From positions 1,674,001 to 1,738,000 of the forward strand of contig NZ_JAFBCK010000001.1 of assembly GCF_016907695.1 (NCBI RefSeq): DNA of 64,000 bases, written 5' to 3'. The translations under genes and the position numbers were made by a program. The notes under the pieces were generated by a model. That model worked only from the letters and a program-made list of their open reading frames with translations. It ran no database searches and had not been told where the DNA came from. Each line of letters begins with the position of its first letter. Position 1 is the stretch's first letter. This DNA is from Actinokineospora baliensis. Lineage in GTDB: Bacteria; Actinomycetota; Actinomycetes; Mycobacteriales; Pseudonocardiaceae. This document shows, piece after piece, positions 56,903-64,000 of this stretch.

Positions 56903-58561
56903 TCAACGAGTTTTGGCCTCCCACCCGAGCGGGCGTATCAAGTGGGGTTGTTTCTCACCGTTGAGCAGGATTCGACCACCGTGAGTGACGAGAATTCGAT
57001 CAATCGTGACCCCCCGTCCGGTGTAGCGACTGTCTGTGACATACCGCCACCGAAACGTCACATGCGGCCCGACCGGCACAATCGCGTTGACTGTCCACCA
57101 ACTGCGGTGCCCAGAACCGGACAAAGCGGCTACTTCTCCCCCCGGTGCGCCCGGCCCGACCGCCCGCAGGGGCACCGTTCGCCAGGTTTCGCCCACCCCC
57201 GCCTCGAGCACGAGACCGTCCTGTGGATCAGTGTCGACGAACACGTCGAACCGCACCGCCGTGGCCGCCAACGGGGGAGTGAGCAGCGTCGCGCCACCCG
57301 TCGCGGTGTACCAGGCCGTTGGACCCTGGCGCGGGCGGACCGCTAGTGCTCTGGCCAGCGAAGTCGCCAACGCCTCCCGGGCGGAGTTGATCGAACCGTT
57401 GGTGCGCACGGGGTGCACCCGGTTGGTCAGCAGGACCGCGATGGACCGGGACGCCGGGTCGAGCACGAGCGAGGTGCCGGTGAAGCCGGTGTGCCCGGCG
57501 GTGCGGGGACCGGAGAGGCCGCCCATGTACCAGCGCTGGTCGAGCTCGAACCCGAGCCCGTGGGCGTTACCCGGGTAGGCCGCGTTGTGGTTGGTCAACA
57601 TCTCCCGGACGCTGGCCTCCCGCAGGACCCGCTTGCCCCGGTAGCTGCCGCCGTTGAGGATCGCCTGGCCAAGCACGGCCAGGTCCGTCGCGGTGGAGAA
57701 GACGCCCGCGTGTCCGGCGACCCCGCCGAGCGACCAGGCGTTCTCGTCGTGGACCTCACCCCGAACCATCCCGCGCGCGGGCGACGTCTGGTACTCCGTC
57801 GCCGCGATCCTGCTCCTCTTGGCGGCCGGGGGGGTGTAGCCGGTGTCTTGCAGCCCTAGCGGCCCGGTGATCCTCTTAGCGACTACTGCGTCTAGGGGTT
57901 CGCCGCTCAGTTGCTCGACCAGCACGCCCAGGGTGATGAGGTTCAGGTCGGAGTAGGTGTAGGTGCTGCCTGGCGGAGCCGACGGCGCGTGGTCCATGAC
58001 GGCCTTGATCCGCGAGGGCTTGTCCGGCCAGTCGCGCCAGAGGGGGATGAACGGCTCTAGGCCCGAGGTGTGGGTCAGCAGCTGCTCGACGGTGATCGCC
58101 TCTTTGCCGTTGACGCCGAACTCCGGCAAGTAGGTCGCCACCCGTTCACCGATGGCGAGCTTGCCGTCCTCGGCTAGCTGCAAGACGGCTATAGAGGTGA
58201 ACAGCTTGCTCACCGACGCCACGTCGAAGATGGTGTCCGTGCGCATAGAGACCTGCTGATCGCCGGGCAGTTCCGTGGTGGCATCTATGTACCGCACGGC
58301 CTTGCCGGTCGCGGTCAGGTCGACGACTACGCCATCGTGGGCGAGTAGCGACACCGCGCCTGGGAAGAGCGGGCTGCTGGCGATCGCTGCCTTAGCCGTC
58401 TCTATAGGCGCGGGATCCAGACCGGCGGACTCGGGGCTACCGGCGCGCAAGACGGTTGTCGGCGGGGAGAACCCCTCCTGCGGACGGTCGAACCGGCCGG
58501 ACGGGCCACCTCCCGCTGTGATCGCCAAGACCGCCACCGCCGCTCCCAGCTGCGCGAGCAC
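56903..58561 (-). CDS. Secreted serine beta-lactamase-family hydrolase with C-terminal extra domain
   Basis: 552 residues. Short N-terminal hydrophobic segment, then a class C/DD-peptidase fold: SxxK in VASVSKLFTSI, YSD in TYTYSDLNLI, and HTGFTGTS in place of KTG. The last about 150 residues (from RQGPTAWYTATGG) form a beta-rich addition with no motif I recognise. Likely acts on cell-wall peptides; 6 bp from the GH3 gene, so probably in one operon with it. Confidence 0.82.
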   Translation of the reverse strand: MLAQLGAAVAVLAITAGGGPSGRFDRPQEGFSPPTTVLRAGSPESAGLDPAPIETAKAAIASSPLFPGAVSLLAHDGVVVDLTATGKAVRYIDATTELPGDQQVSMRTDTIFDVASVSKLFTSIAVLQLAEDGKLAIGERVATYLPEFGVNGKEAITVEQLLTHTSGLEPFIPLWRDWPDKPSRIKAVMDHAPSAPPGSTYTYSDLNLITLGVLVEQLSGEPLDAVVAKRITGPLGLQDTGYTPPAAKRSRIAATEYQTSPARGMVRGEVHDENAWSLGGVAGHAGVFSTATDLAVLGQAILNGGSYRGKRVLREASVREMLTNHNAAYPGNAHGLGFELDQRWYMGGLSGPRTAGHTGFTGTSLVLDPASRSIAVLLTNRVHPVRTNGSINSAREALATSLARALAVRPRQGPTAWYTATGGATLLTPPLAATAVRFDVFVDTDPQDGLVLEAGVGETWRTVPLRAVGPGAPGGEVAALSGSGHRSWWTVNAIVPVGPHVTFRWRYVTDSRYTGRGVTIDRILVTHGGRILLNGEKQPHLIRPLGWEAKTR

Positions 58562-58567
58562 CGCCTG

Positions 58568-60433
58568 CTACCAGGTCAAGCCGTGGTCATAGGGGTACAG
58601 CGGCAGCGCGGGGTCGTTTTGCAGGAACACGTCCACCGGCAACTTCCCGCGCGGCGCGACCTCCCCGAACAGGACCCTGGCCAGGGACTCTAGAGACACA
58701 GCGCGCCACGAGTAGGTCGCCACCCAGTTCGGTGCCGCGGCGAACCCAGGGTCGTAGGGCGTCTGCGTCGCCACTGCCACTACCGGAATCCCGGTCTTCA
58801 CCAACGCCGCGACCAGGGCCTGCTGCTCGGTGTTGCTCGCCAGGTTGTTGGTCAGCACGACCACGAGGTCGGTGCCATTGGCGGCGGCAACGGCCTGGTC
58901 GACCAGCGCCTTCGCGGGCCGCGGGCCCGTCGGGATCGAGTTCGCAGTCGAACCGCGCGTGCCTATAGCGGCCGCCAGGGTGTTGGGGGAGTTGTCCGGG
59001 TTCGACGGGTCGCCCACGCCGGTCACCAGGACTCGACCAGGTGCGGTGCGCAGTGGCAGGGTCCCGTCGTTGGCGAGGACCGTCACCGTCCGGTCGGTCA
59101 GCCGTTGGATCGCCGCTTTGTGCTGCGGTGCGCCGACAAGACGGCCGACCGTGCGTTCGTCCACCAGCGGCTGGGACACGATCCCGCGCCGCCACTTCAA
59201 CGCCAGGATCCGCCGCACGCTCTCCTCAATCCTGGCCGGGGTCAGCCTGCCCGCGTTGACCGCGGCGAGCACCGATTGCTCGGCCAGTGCCAGGTCGGGC
59301 GGCATCAGGAGCTGGTCGACACCGGCCTCCAGCGCCAGCACCGGGATCTCGGCGTCGCCGAACATCTCGCGCACACCCTGCATCCCCAGGGAGTCGGTGA
59401 CCACGACGCCGTCGAACCCGAGCTCGCCGCGCAGCAGCCCGGTGATGATCGGCCGCGACACCGTGGCGGGCACGCCGGACGGGTCGAGGCTGGGGAACTG
59501 GATGTGCGCCGTCATGATCGAGTCGACACCCGCCTCGACCGCGGCCCGGAACGGCGGCAGGTCCACCGACCGCCACTGCTGCGCGGTCCGGGTGATCGCG
59601 GGCAGACCGGTGTGGCTGTCGGTCGCGGCGTCGCCGTGGCCCGGGAAGTGCTTGGCCGACGCGGACACCGTGTCGGCGGGCTTGCCGCTGGACTGGTAGC
59701 CCCGCACCTGGGCGGTCACCATGTCGGAAGCCAGGTCCGGGTGTGCGGAGAACGACCGCGCGCCGATCACCGGGTTGCGCGGGTTGGAGTTGACGTCCGC
59801 GACCGGGGCGAAGTTCTGGTTGATCCCCATGGCCCGCAACTCGTTGGCATTAACGCTCGCCAGCGTCCGCGCATCAGCCGCACTACGACCGGCGCCTATA
59901 GCCATCGCGCTGGGGAACTCCGTAGCTGGCGCGGGTACCCGAGTGACGTTCCCGCCCTCTTGGTCGATCGACACGATAAGAGGCAGGTTGGGGGCAGAGT
60001 TGAGTGCCGCCCGCTGGAGACCATTGGAGAACGCGGCCAGCTGGAGCGGGTTGTCGACGTTGTCCGTACCGGAGTTGTTGAAGTAGATGACGCCGCCGAC
60101 CTGGTAGCGCTGTACGACCTCGGCAGGGGTGTCCACGCCATAGTGCTGCCGGTTGCTCGGGTGTACCTCGGTCGCGGACTTGCCCCAGACGGTGGCCACG
60201 AACAGCTGCCCGACCTTCTGCTCCAGTGTCATCCGCCGCACGCGCGCGTCCACCCAGGCGTCCATCAGCGCATCCTGGCCCAGTTGCGGCGCGGGTTGGG
60301 TGCTGGCGCCGTCCTCGGGCGCGGCTGTGGACGCAGGCGCGACGACCAGCGGGACGACGAGGACCGCGGAGGCGGCGCAGGTGCAGGCAGCGGCGACCGC
60401 GGTGAGCGACCAGCGGAGGGCGCGAGTGGGCAC
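58568..60433 (-). CDS. Secreted GH3 beta-N-acetylglucosaminidase (NagZ-like)
   Basis: 621 residues. Signal peptide (AVAAACTCAASAVLVVPLVV), GH3 domain with the NagZ loop KHFPGHGDAATDSHTGLP carrying the catalytic His/Asp, nucleophile Asp in VVVTDSLGMQG, then the C-terminal GH3_C domain as in the exported Gram-positive type. Releases GlcNAc from muropeptides or glycan ends, feeding the MurQ pathway. GTG start with GGGAG upstream. An inverted repeat lies about 24-54 nt upstream. Confidence 0.92.
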   Translation of the reverse strand: MPTRALRWSLTAVAAACTCAASAVLVVPLVVAPASTAAPEDGASTQPAPQLGQDALMDAWVDARVRRMTLEQKVGQLFVATVWGKSATEVHPSNRQHYGVDTPAEVVQRYQVGGVIYFNNSGTDNVDNPLQLAAFSNGLQRAALNSAPNLPLIVSIDQEGGNVTRVPAPATEFPSAMAIGAGRSAADARTLASVNANELRAMGINQNFAPVADVNSNPRNPVIGARSFSAHPDLASDMVTAQVRGYQSSGKPADTVSASAKHFPGHGDAATDSHTGLPAITRTAQQWRSVDLPPFRAAVEAGVDSIMTAHIQFPSLDPSGVPATVSRPIITGLLRGELGFDGVVVTDSLGMQGVREMFGDAEIPVLALEAGVDQLLMPPDLALAEQSVLAAVNAGRLTPARIEESVRRILALKWRRGIVSQPLVDERTVGRLVGAPQHKAAIQRLTDRTVTVLANDGTLPLRTAPGRVLVTGVGDPSNPDNSPNTLAAAIGTRGSTANSIPTGPRPAKALVDQAVAAANGTDLVVVLTNNLASNTEQQALVAALVKTGIPVVAVATQTPYDPGFAAAPNWVATYSWRAVSLESLARVLFGEVAPRGKLPVDVFLQNDPALPLYPYDHGLTW

Positions 60434-60456
60434 TGCCGTCTCCCGGGTTGTGAGTT

Positions 60457-60487
60457 CTTCACCACAAGCAGGATTACCGTGGTGAAG
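60457..60487. promoter_or_regulatory. Inverted repeat upstream of the GH3 gene
   Basis: CTTCACCAC and GTGGTGAAG, perfect 9-bp arms 13 nt apart, in promoter position for the minus-strand gene. GTGGTGAAGTTACC shares 10 of 14 bases with GTGGGAAACTTACT in front of murR. A MurR site is a reasonable guess. Confidence 0.45.
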
Positions 60488-60526
60488 TTACCCATTGCCG
60501 GGAGCGGTGGTCAACGCGGGAAACGA

Positions 60527-60565
60527 TTTGGGCGGTCCCGCTCACCAGGAGCAGGACCGCCCAAA
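60527..60565. terminator. Orphan terminator-like hairpin
   Basis: Perfect 12-bp stem TTTGGGCGGTCC / GGACCGCCCAAA with a 15-nt loop, not adjacent to any gene end I can see. Confidence 0.65.
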
Positions 60566-60932
60566 GTCGCGGCGCGAATCACTCGGTTTACCAAGCGTGC
60601 AACTGAAGTCGTACCTACCTGGCCTCGGCGTCCGGCGTCCCGGTACGCAGTCCCTTGACGACATGCCTCCCGCGGCGTGCTGCGCGTGGGTGCTCCGGTG
60701 TTCGCGCACGGAGCCCGCTCGGGGTGGATCGGAGCTTCTCTTCGCTCCGCCCCTGGCCGACCCGGGGTCCGCACCACCCTTTCTACCCAGTGAGGAAGGT
60801 CACTTCAAGGGCACTTTCGTGTGCACCGGTCAAGGTCTCGGCAAGCGTCGACCGCGACTCCCGGTGAGCGTAGGCTGCGCGGCCTCCCCCGACCGTTGCG
60901 GGTGACATCCCTTGCGCGACCTGGGAAAGCCG
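60566..60932. other. Gene-free region between the orphan hairpin and the HAD gene
   Basis: About 370 bases. Frames exist on both strands but none has a ribosome binding site and coherent composition. Local palindromes such as GGAGCttctcttcGCTCC suggest structured RNA, but no known RNA family was recognised (RNase P, tmRNA and SRP RNA landmarks are absent). Confidence 0.4.
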
Positions 60933-61757
60933 TTATCTGCGCCGCCGCCGGTGCAGTCCGTACCAGGCGGCGCCCGCGGTGGCCACCGCTCCGAGGCCGA
61001 TCGCGGTGACCGCGACCGCCGTCCCGGACGGGGCGTGGAAGCGCGAGCGCAGCGACACCGGCTTGGTGAAGGTGAGCACCGGCCACTCCCGCTCGGTGGC
61101 CAGCTTGCGCAGGCCGCGGTCGGGGTTGACCACCGACGGCTTGCCGACCGCCTCCAGCATCGGCAGGTCGGTGCTGGAATCGGAGTAGGCGTGGCTGACC
61201 GCGAGGTCGTAGCCGTTGCTCGCCGCCAGCTCGCGGATCGCGGTCGCCTTGTTCGGGCCGTAGCAGTAGAAGTCGATCTCGCCGGTGTAGCGGCCGTCCA
61301 CGGCGACCATCCTGGTGCCGACGCTGTGCGTCGCCCCGATCATCAGCGCGATCGGGGTGACGATCTCCTCACCGGAGGCCGACACCACCACCACGTCGTG
61401 CCCGTCGGCCTTGTGCGCGGCGACCAGTTCGGCGGCCTCGGCGTAGACGAGCGGGTCGACGATGTCGTGCAGCGTCTCCTCCACGATGGACCGGACCTGC
61501 TCGACGTCCCAGCCCTCGCACAGCGCGGTCAGGTGCGCGCGCATCCGCTCGACCTGGTCGGCGTCGGCACCGGAGGACGCGAACACGAACTGCGCGTAGG
61601 CGCTCTTGAGCACGCCGCGCCGGTTGATCAGGCCGCCCTGGAAGAACGGCCTGCTGAAGGCCAGCGCGCTCGACTTGGCGATCACCGTCTTGTCGAGGTC
61701 GAAGAAGGCCGCCACCCGGCCGGGCTGGGGCGCCGCCTGCGCGCCGGAGTCGCTCAC
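60933..61757 (-). CDS. HAD-IB family phosphatase, membrane-anchored (Rv3661-like)
   Basis: 274 residues. SerB-like HAD motifs: AFFDLDKTVIAKSS (nucleophile Asp), VVVSASGEEIV, and YSDSSTDLPMLEAVG; a C-terminal helix (TAVAVTAIGLGAVATAGAAW) anchors it. Substrate unknown. The GTG at 61757 was chosen because TATGCT lies 6 nt upstream; the longer frame reads through the promoter. Divergent from the 6C RNA and ssd, as in M. tuberculosis. Confidence 0.88.
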   Translation of the reverse strand: MSDSGAQAAPQPGRVAAFFDLDKTVIAKSSALAFSRPFFQGGLINRRGVLKSAYAQFVFASSGADADQVERMRAHLTALCEGWDVEQVRSIVEETLHDIVDPLVYAEAAELVAAHKADGHDVVVVSASGEEIVTPIALMIGATHSVGTRMVAVDGRYTGEIDFYCYGPNKATAIRELAASNGYDLAVSHAYSDSSTDLPMLEAVGKPSVVNPDRGLRKLATEREWPVLTFTKPVSLRSRFHAPSGTAVAVTAIGLGAVATAGAAWYGLHRRRRR

Positions 61758-61763
61758 CCGGCC

Positions 61764-61769
61764 AGCATA
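61764..61769 (-). promoter_or_regulatory. -10 box for the HAD gene
   Basis: TATGCT on the minus strand, 6 nt before the GTG. Confidence 0.5.
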
Positions 61770-61955
61770 AGGAGTCGGGTCGGGTGGGCGGGTCGCAGCG
61801 GGTTCGGTTGCCGGTTGCCGGGATGTCGCCCGATGCCGTGGGAAGCGCACGTGGACACTCGGGTGGCGGTCGCGGATACCGGTCACGGACGCGCCGGGCC
61901 GGAACTCGGCAGGGTGTCTTCTGCCGTATGTGGCCATCGGGTGGCGCGGAGGGGA

Positions 61956-61961
61956 TACAGT
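61956..61961 (+). promoter_or_regulatory. -10 box for the 6C RNA
   Basis: TACAGT about 7 nt before the expected 5' end of the RNA. Confidence 0.55.
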
Positions 61962-61967
61962 ATGGCT

Positions 61968-62060
61968 ACCCGGCCTTGGAGCCGGGCCGGTTCAGTCCGA
62001 CCCCCCGGGGCTGAACCCGTTGACGACCCCCGCCCCTCCCCCCTGGCGGGGGTCGTCCCA
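61968..62060 (+). ncRNA. 6C (B11-like) small RNA
   Basis: Two successive hairpins with runs of six C in their loops: GGTTCAG / CTGAACC around CCGACCCCCC, and ACGACCCCCGCC / GGCGGGGGTCGT around CCTCCCCCCT, the second also acting as terminator. This two-hairpin C6 design and the location between the HAD gene and ssd match the actinobacterial 6C RNA, called B11 in M. tuberculosis (between Rv3660c and Rv3661). There it acts as an antisense regulator through its C-rich loops. The 5' end is estimated from the -10 box. Confidence 0.85.
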
Positions 62061-62243
62061 TTTCCGGGGTGCGGCTGCCCCCTCCAGCTTGCCCTAGGCC
62101 ACCGACAGTCTGCCGCCACGACCCGCCAGACAACTCCCAGTTATCCACAACGCGGCCAGCCATCCACAGTCTGACCAGCCCTCTTCCGGTCGTTCCCAGT
62201 TTCACCAGATTCTGGTCACAGCCCGGACGAACGAGGAGGAGCT

Positions 62244-63305
62244 GTGAACCGACCGACCGCGTGGCTGCGCGCGGAACCTGTGCTCGAACACGTGCTGCGG
62301 CTGTGCGCCGCCGCGGGCACCGAGGCCGACCAGGCGCACCGGGTCGCCGAGGTGCGGGCGGCCTGGGCCGGTGCGCCGCTGGTGCTGCTGGACGACCGCG
62401 CGGTGATCGCGTGCGCCGAAGCCGGTTTGCCCAGGCGCGGCGGGATCGTGCTGGTCGTGGCGGGCACCCCGCCACCGGACTGTTGGGAGCACGTGGTCCG
62501 CCTCGGCGTCGAGCAGGTCGTGTCGCTGCCGGAGGACGAACCCTGGCTGGCCGCGGCGTTGGCCGACAGCACCGACGCCCCAGCGGGGACCAGGGGGCGG
62601 GTGCTCGCCGTCCTCGGTGGCCGGGGTGGTGCGGGCGCATCGGTGTTCGCGACCGCCGTCGCCCTCGCCGCCGTCGGCGCGGGCGCGAACGCGCTGCTGG
62701 TCGACTGCGACCCGATGGGCGGCGGCCTGGATCTGTTGCTGGGCGCGGAAGAAGAGCCCGGTCTGCGGTGGCCGGATGTCCGGTTGCGGTCGGGTCGGGT
62801 GCCGGTGTCCAGCCTGCACGCGTCCCTGCCCGGCCGGACCAAGGGGAAATCCCGGCTGACGCTGCTCTCCGGTGCGCGAGAGGGCGACGGGCCCTCGTCG
62901 GACGCGGTGGTCTCGGTGGTGGAAGCCGGGAAACGGGCGGGGGAGACGGTGGTGTGCGACTTGCCGCGAGCACCGGATCCCGCGACCAGGGCGGTGCTGG
63001 ACCGGGCGGACCTGACCGTCATCGTCATCCCCGCCGAGCTCCGCGCCGCCGCGGCGACCAAGAGGCTGAGCAAGTACCTTGCCGCTCAAGGAGTCCAGCC
63101 CGCACTGGTTGTTCGCAACGCGCCGCACCTGCGTCCATCGGACATCGCCAAGGCCGTGGACCTACCGCTGCTGGCGACCTACCGCCGCGACCCTGGCCTG
63201 CCCGCTCGCCTCGACGGTGGCACGTTCCCCTTGCGCGGCTCGCTGTCCCGGGCCAGCAACACCGTGTTGCGCGCGTTGAAGACGGGGGCGGGCCGTGTCC
63301 GCTGA
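62244..63305 (+). CDS. ssd: Septum site-determining protein Ssd (CpaE/MinD-like)
   Basis: 353 residues. An N-terminal receiver-like region, then a SIMIBI ATPase domain with degenerate Walker A GGRGGAGASVF (the signature lysine is missing) and VDCDPMGGGLDLLLG. Ssd in mycobacteria (Rv3660c) affects septum formation, and in other actinobacteria this gene heads a tad pilus locus. GAGGAGG is 6 nt before the GTG. Its end overlaps the TadA gene by 11 nt. Confidence 0.9.
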   Translation: MNRPTAWLRAEPVLEHVLRLCAAAGTEADQAHRVAEVRAAWAGAPLVLLDDRAVIACAEAGLPRRGGIVLVVAGTPPPDCWEHVVRLGVEQVVSLPEDEPWLAAALADSTDAPAGTRGRVLAVLGGRGGAGASVFATAVALAAVGAGANALLVDCDPMGGGLDLLLGAEEEPGLRWPDVRLRSGRVPVSSLHASLPGRTKGKSRLTLLSGAREGDGPSSDAVVSVVEAGKRAGETVVCDLPRAPDPATRAVLDRADLTVIVIPAELRAAAATKRLSKYLAAQGVQPALVVRNAPHLRPSDIAKAVDLPLLATYRRDPGLPARLDGGTFPLRGSLSRASNTVLRALKTGAGRVR

Positions 63306-64000
63306 TCTGGTCGACAGGGTGCGGCGCCGGTTGATCGGTGGTGGAGCCGACGCCTCGCCCGCGGCGGTCGCCCACGCGGTCCGGGCCGAGGTCGGGGTGG
63401 TGGGCGACGCGGACGTCATGTCAGCGCTCGCCTTGCTGCGGCAGGAGTTCGTCGGTGCCGGACCACTCGACCCGCTGCTGCGCGACAGCGGCACCACCGA
63501 CGTCCTGGTCACCGGCCCCGATCAGGTCTGGGTCGACGGTGCCACCGGTCTGCGCCGAACCGCCGTCCGGTTCCCCGACGAGGACGCTGTCCGCCGGTTG
63601 GCCCAGCGGCTGGCCATGGCGGCCGGGCGGCGGCTCGACGACGCACAGCCCCATGTGGACGGTTGGTTGCCCGGCGGCCAGGTGCGGCTGCACGCCGTCC
63701 TCCCACCGATCGCCGAGCACACGTGCGTTTCGCTGCGGGTGCTGCGGCAGGCGAACCACCGGCTCGCGGATCTCCAGGCGCTCGGCACCTTCAGCGCGGA
63801 GGTCCACCAGTTGCTCGCCGCGATCATCAGCGCCCGGTTGGCCTTCCTCGTCACCGGTGGCACGGGGGCGGGCAAGTCGACCCTCCTGGCCGCCCTGCTC
63901 GCCGTTGTCCCCCTGGGCGAGCGCATCGTCTGCGTTGAAGACGCGGGCGAGCTCCACCCCGACCACCCGCAGTTCATCCGATTGGTGAGCCGCCCGCCCA
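63295..64000 (+). CDS. tadA: TadA/CpaF family secretion ATPase, 5' part
   Basis: The first 235 codons are visible; the gene runs off the window. The N-terminal helical domain (LALLRQEFVGAGPLDPLLRD; TDVLVTGPDQVWVDG) is followed by Walker A VTGGTGAGKSTLL and ERIVCVEDAGEL. Powers assembly of Tad/Flp-type pili or a type II/IV-like secretion system. Starts at a GTG inside the 3' end of ssd. Confidence 0.92.
   Translation, partial: MSADLVDRVRRRLIGGGADASPAAVAHAVRAEVGVVGDADVMSALALLRQEFVGAGPLDPLLRDSGTTDVLVTGPDQVWVDGATGLRRTAVRFPDEDAVRRLAQRLAMAAGRRLDDAQPHVDGWLPGGQVRLHAVLPPIAEHTCVSLRVLRQANHRLADLQALGTFSAEVHQLLAAIISARLAFLVTGGTGAGKSTLLAALLAVVPLGERIVCVEDAGELHPDHPQFIRLVSRPP

Noticed and set aside
60566..60932. 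RNase P RNA, tmRNA or SRP RNA in the gap before the HAD gene
   Set aside because: Diagnostic conserved sequences of these RNAs were looked for and not found.
63338..63988. 216-codon plus-strand frame at the window end
   Set aside because: Out of frame with the TadA/CpaF gene, which has Walker motifs in the frame starting at 63295.

Overview
This window is chromosomal DNA from a high-GC actinobacterium, most likely of the Pseudonocardiales (an Actinokineospora, Saccharothrix or Actinosynnema type; this placement is inference). Supporting signs are strong GC codon bias, frequent GTG starts, a WhiB protein, a 6C small RNA, ATGA/GTGA operon overlaps, and a gene order that follows, with insertions, the Mycobacterium tuberculosis stretch from about Rv3659c to Rv3715c. 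No phage, insertion sequence or CRISPR array was seen.

0-12 kb: the 3' end of recR, a P-loop kinase, a five-gene peptide ABC transporter (permease, lipoprotein, permease, two ATPases), leuA on the minus strand behind a leucine-rich leader peptide and attenuator hairpin, two tandem small membrane proteins, a nitroreductase and a polytopic glycosyltransferase. 12-24 kb: the lysC-asd operon, an MFS transporter, catalase, a Gly/Leu-repeat secreted protein, two hypothetical proteins, an S9 peptidase, an FMN reductase and an HSL-type hydrolase.

23.5-32 kb: a compact three-gene cassette (cNMP-binding regulator, small membrane protein, nucleotidyltransferase) ends beside a decayed tRNA-Pro copy. An intact tRNA-Pro lies 1.6 kb away in inverted orientation, beyond a YqeY-like gene and a metallophosphoesterase. 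Then come a pair of paralogous unknown genes, RidA, DUF4177, a small membrane protein, the paired Get3/ArsA-like ATPases and whiB. 32-46 kb: a ponA2-like bifunctional PBP, a beta-lactamase-fold hydrolase, a NUDIX enzyme, an oxidoreductase, a second DnaN-like clamp, an MFS pump, crp, and the nth-tlpA-nudix-marP operon. 46-64 kb: nhaA, a VIT-family transporter, PlsC, acs, an MFS transporter, a GGDEF protein, a Fic-like protein with a degenerate motif, and a peptidoglycan-recycling cluster (murQ, murR, serine hydrolase, NagZ-type GH3). The window ends with a HAD phosphatase, the 6C RNA, ssd and the start of a TadA/CpaF ATPase gene.

Three themes stand out. Many genes have a TAnnnT box exactly 6-7 nt before the start codon and no Shine-Dalgarno sequence, the layout of leaderless transcripts. 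Cell-wall building and recycling genes are concentrated here (ponA2, marP, murQ, murR, nagZ). The least explained element is a pair of 21-base open frames between an MFS transporter and the GGDEF gene; each encodes the same hexapeptide (MRNREY) behind its own strong ribosome binding site.
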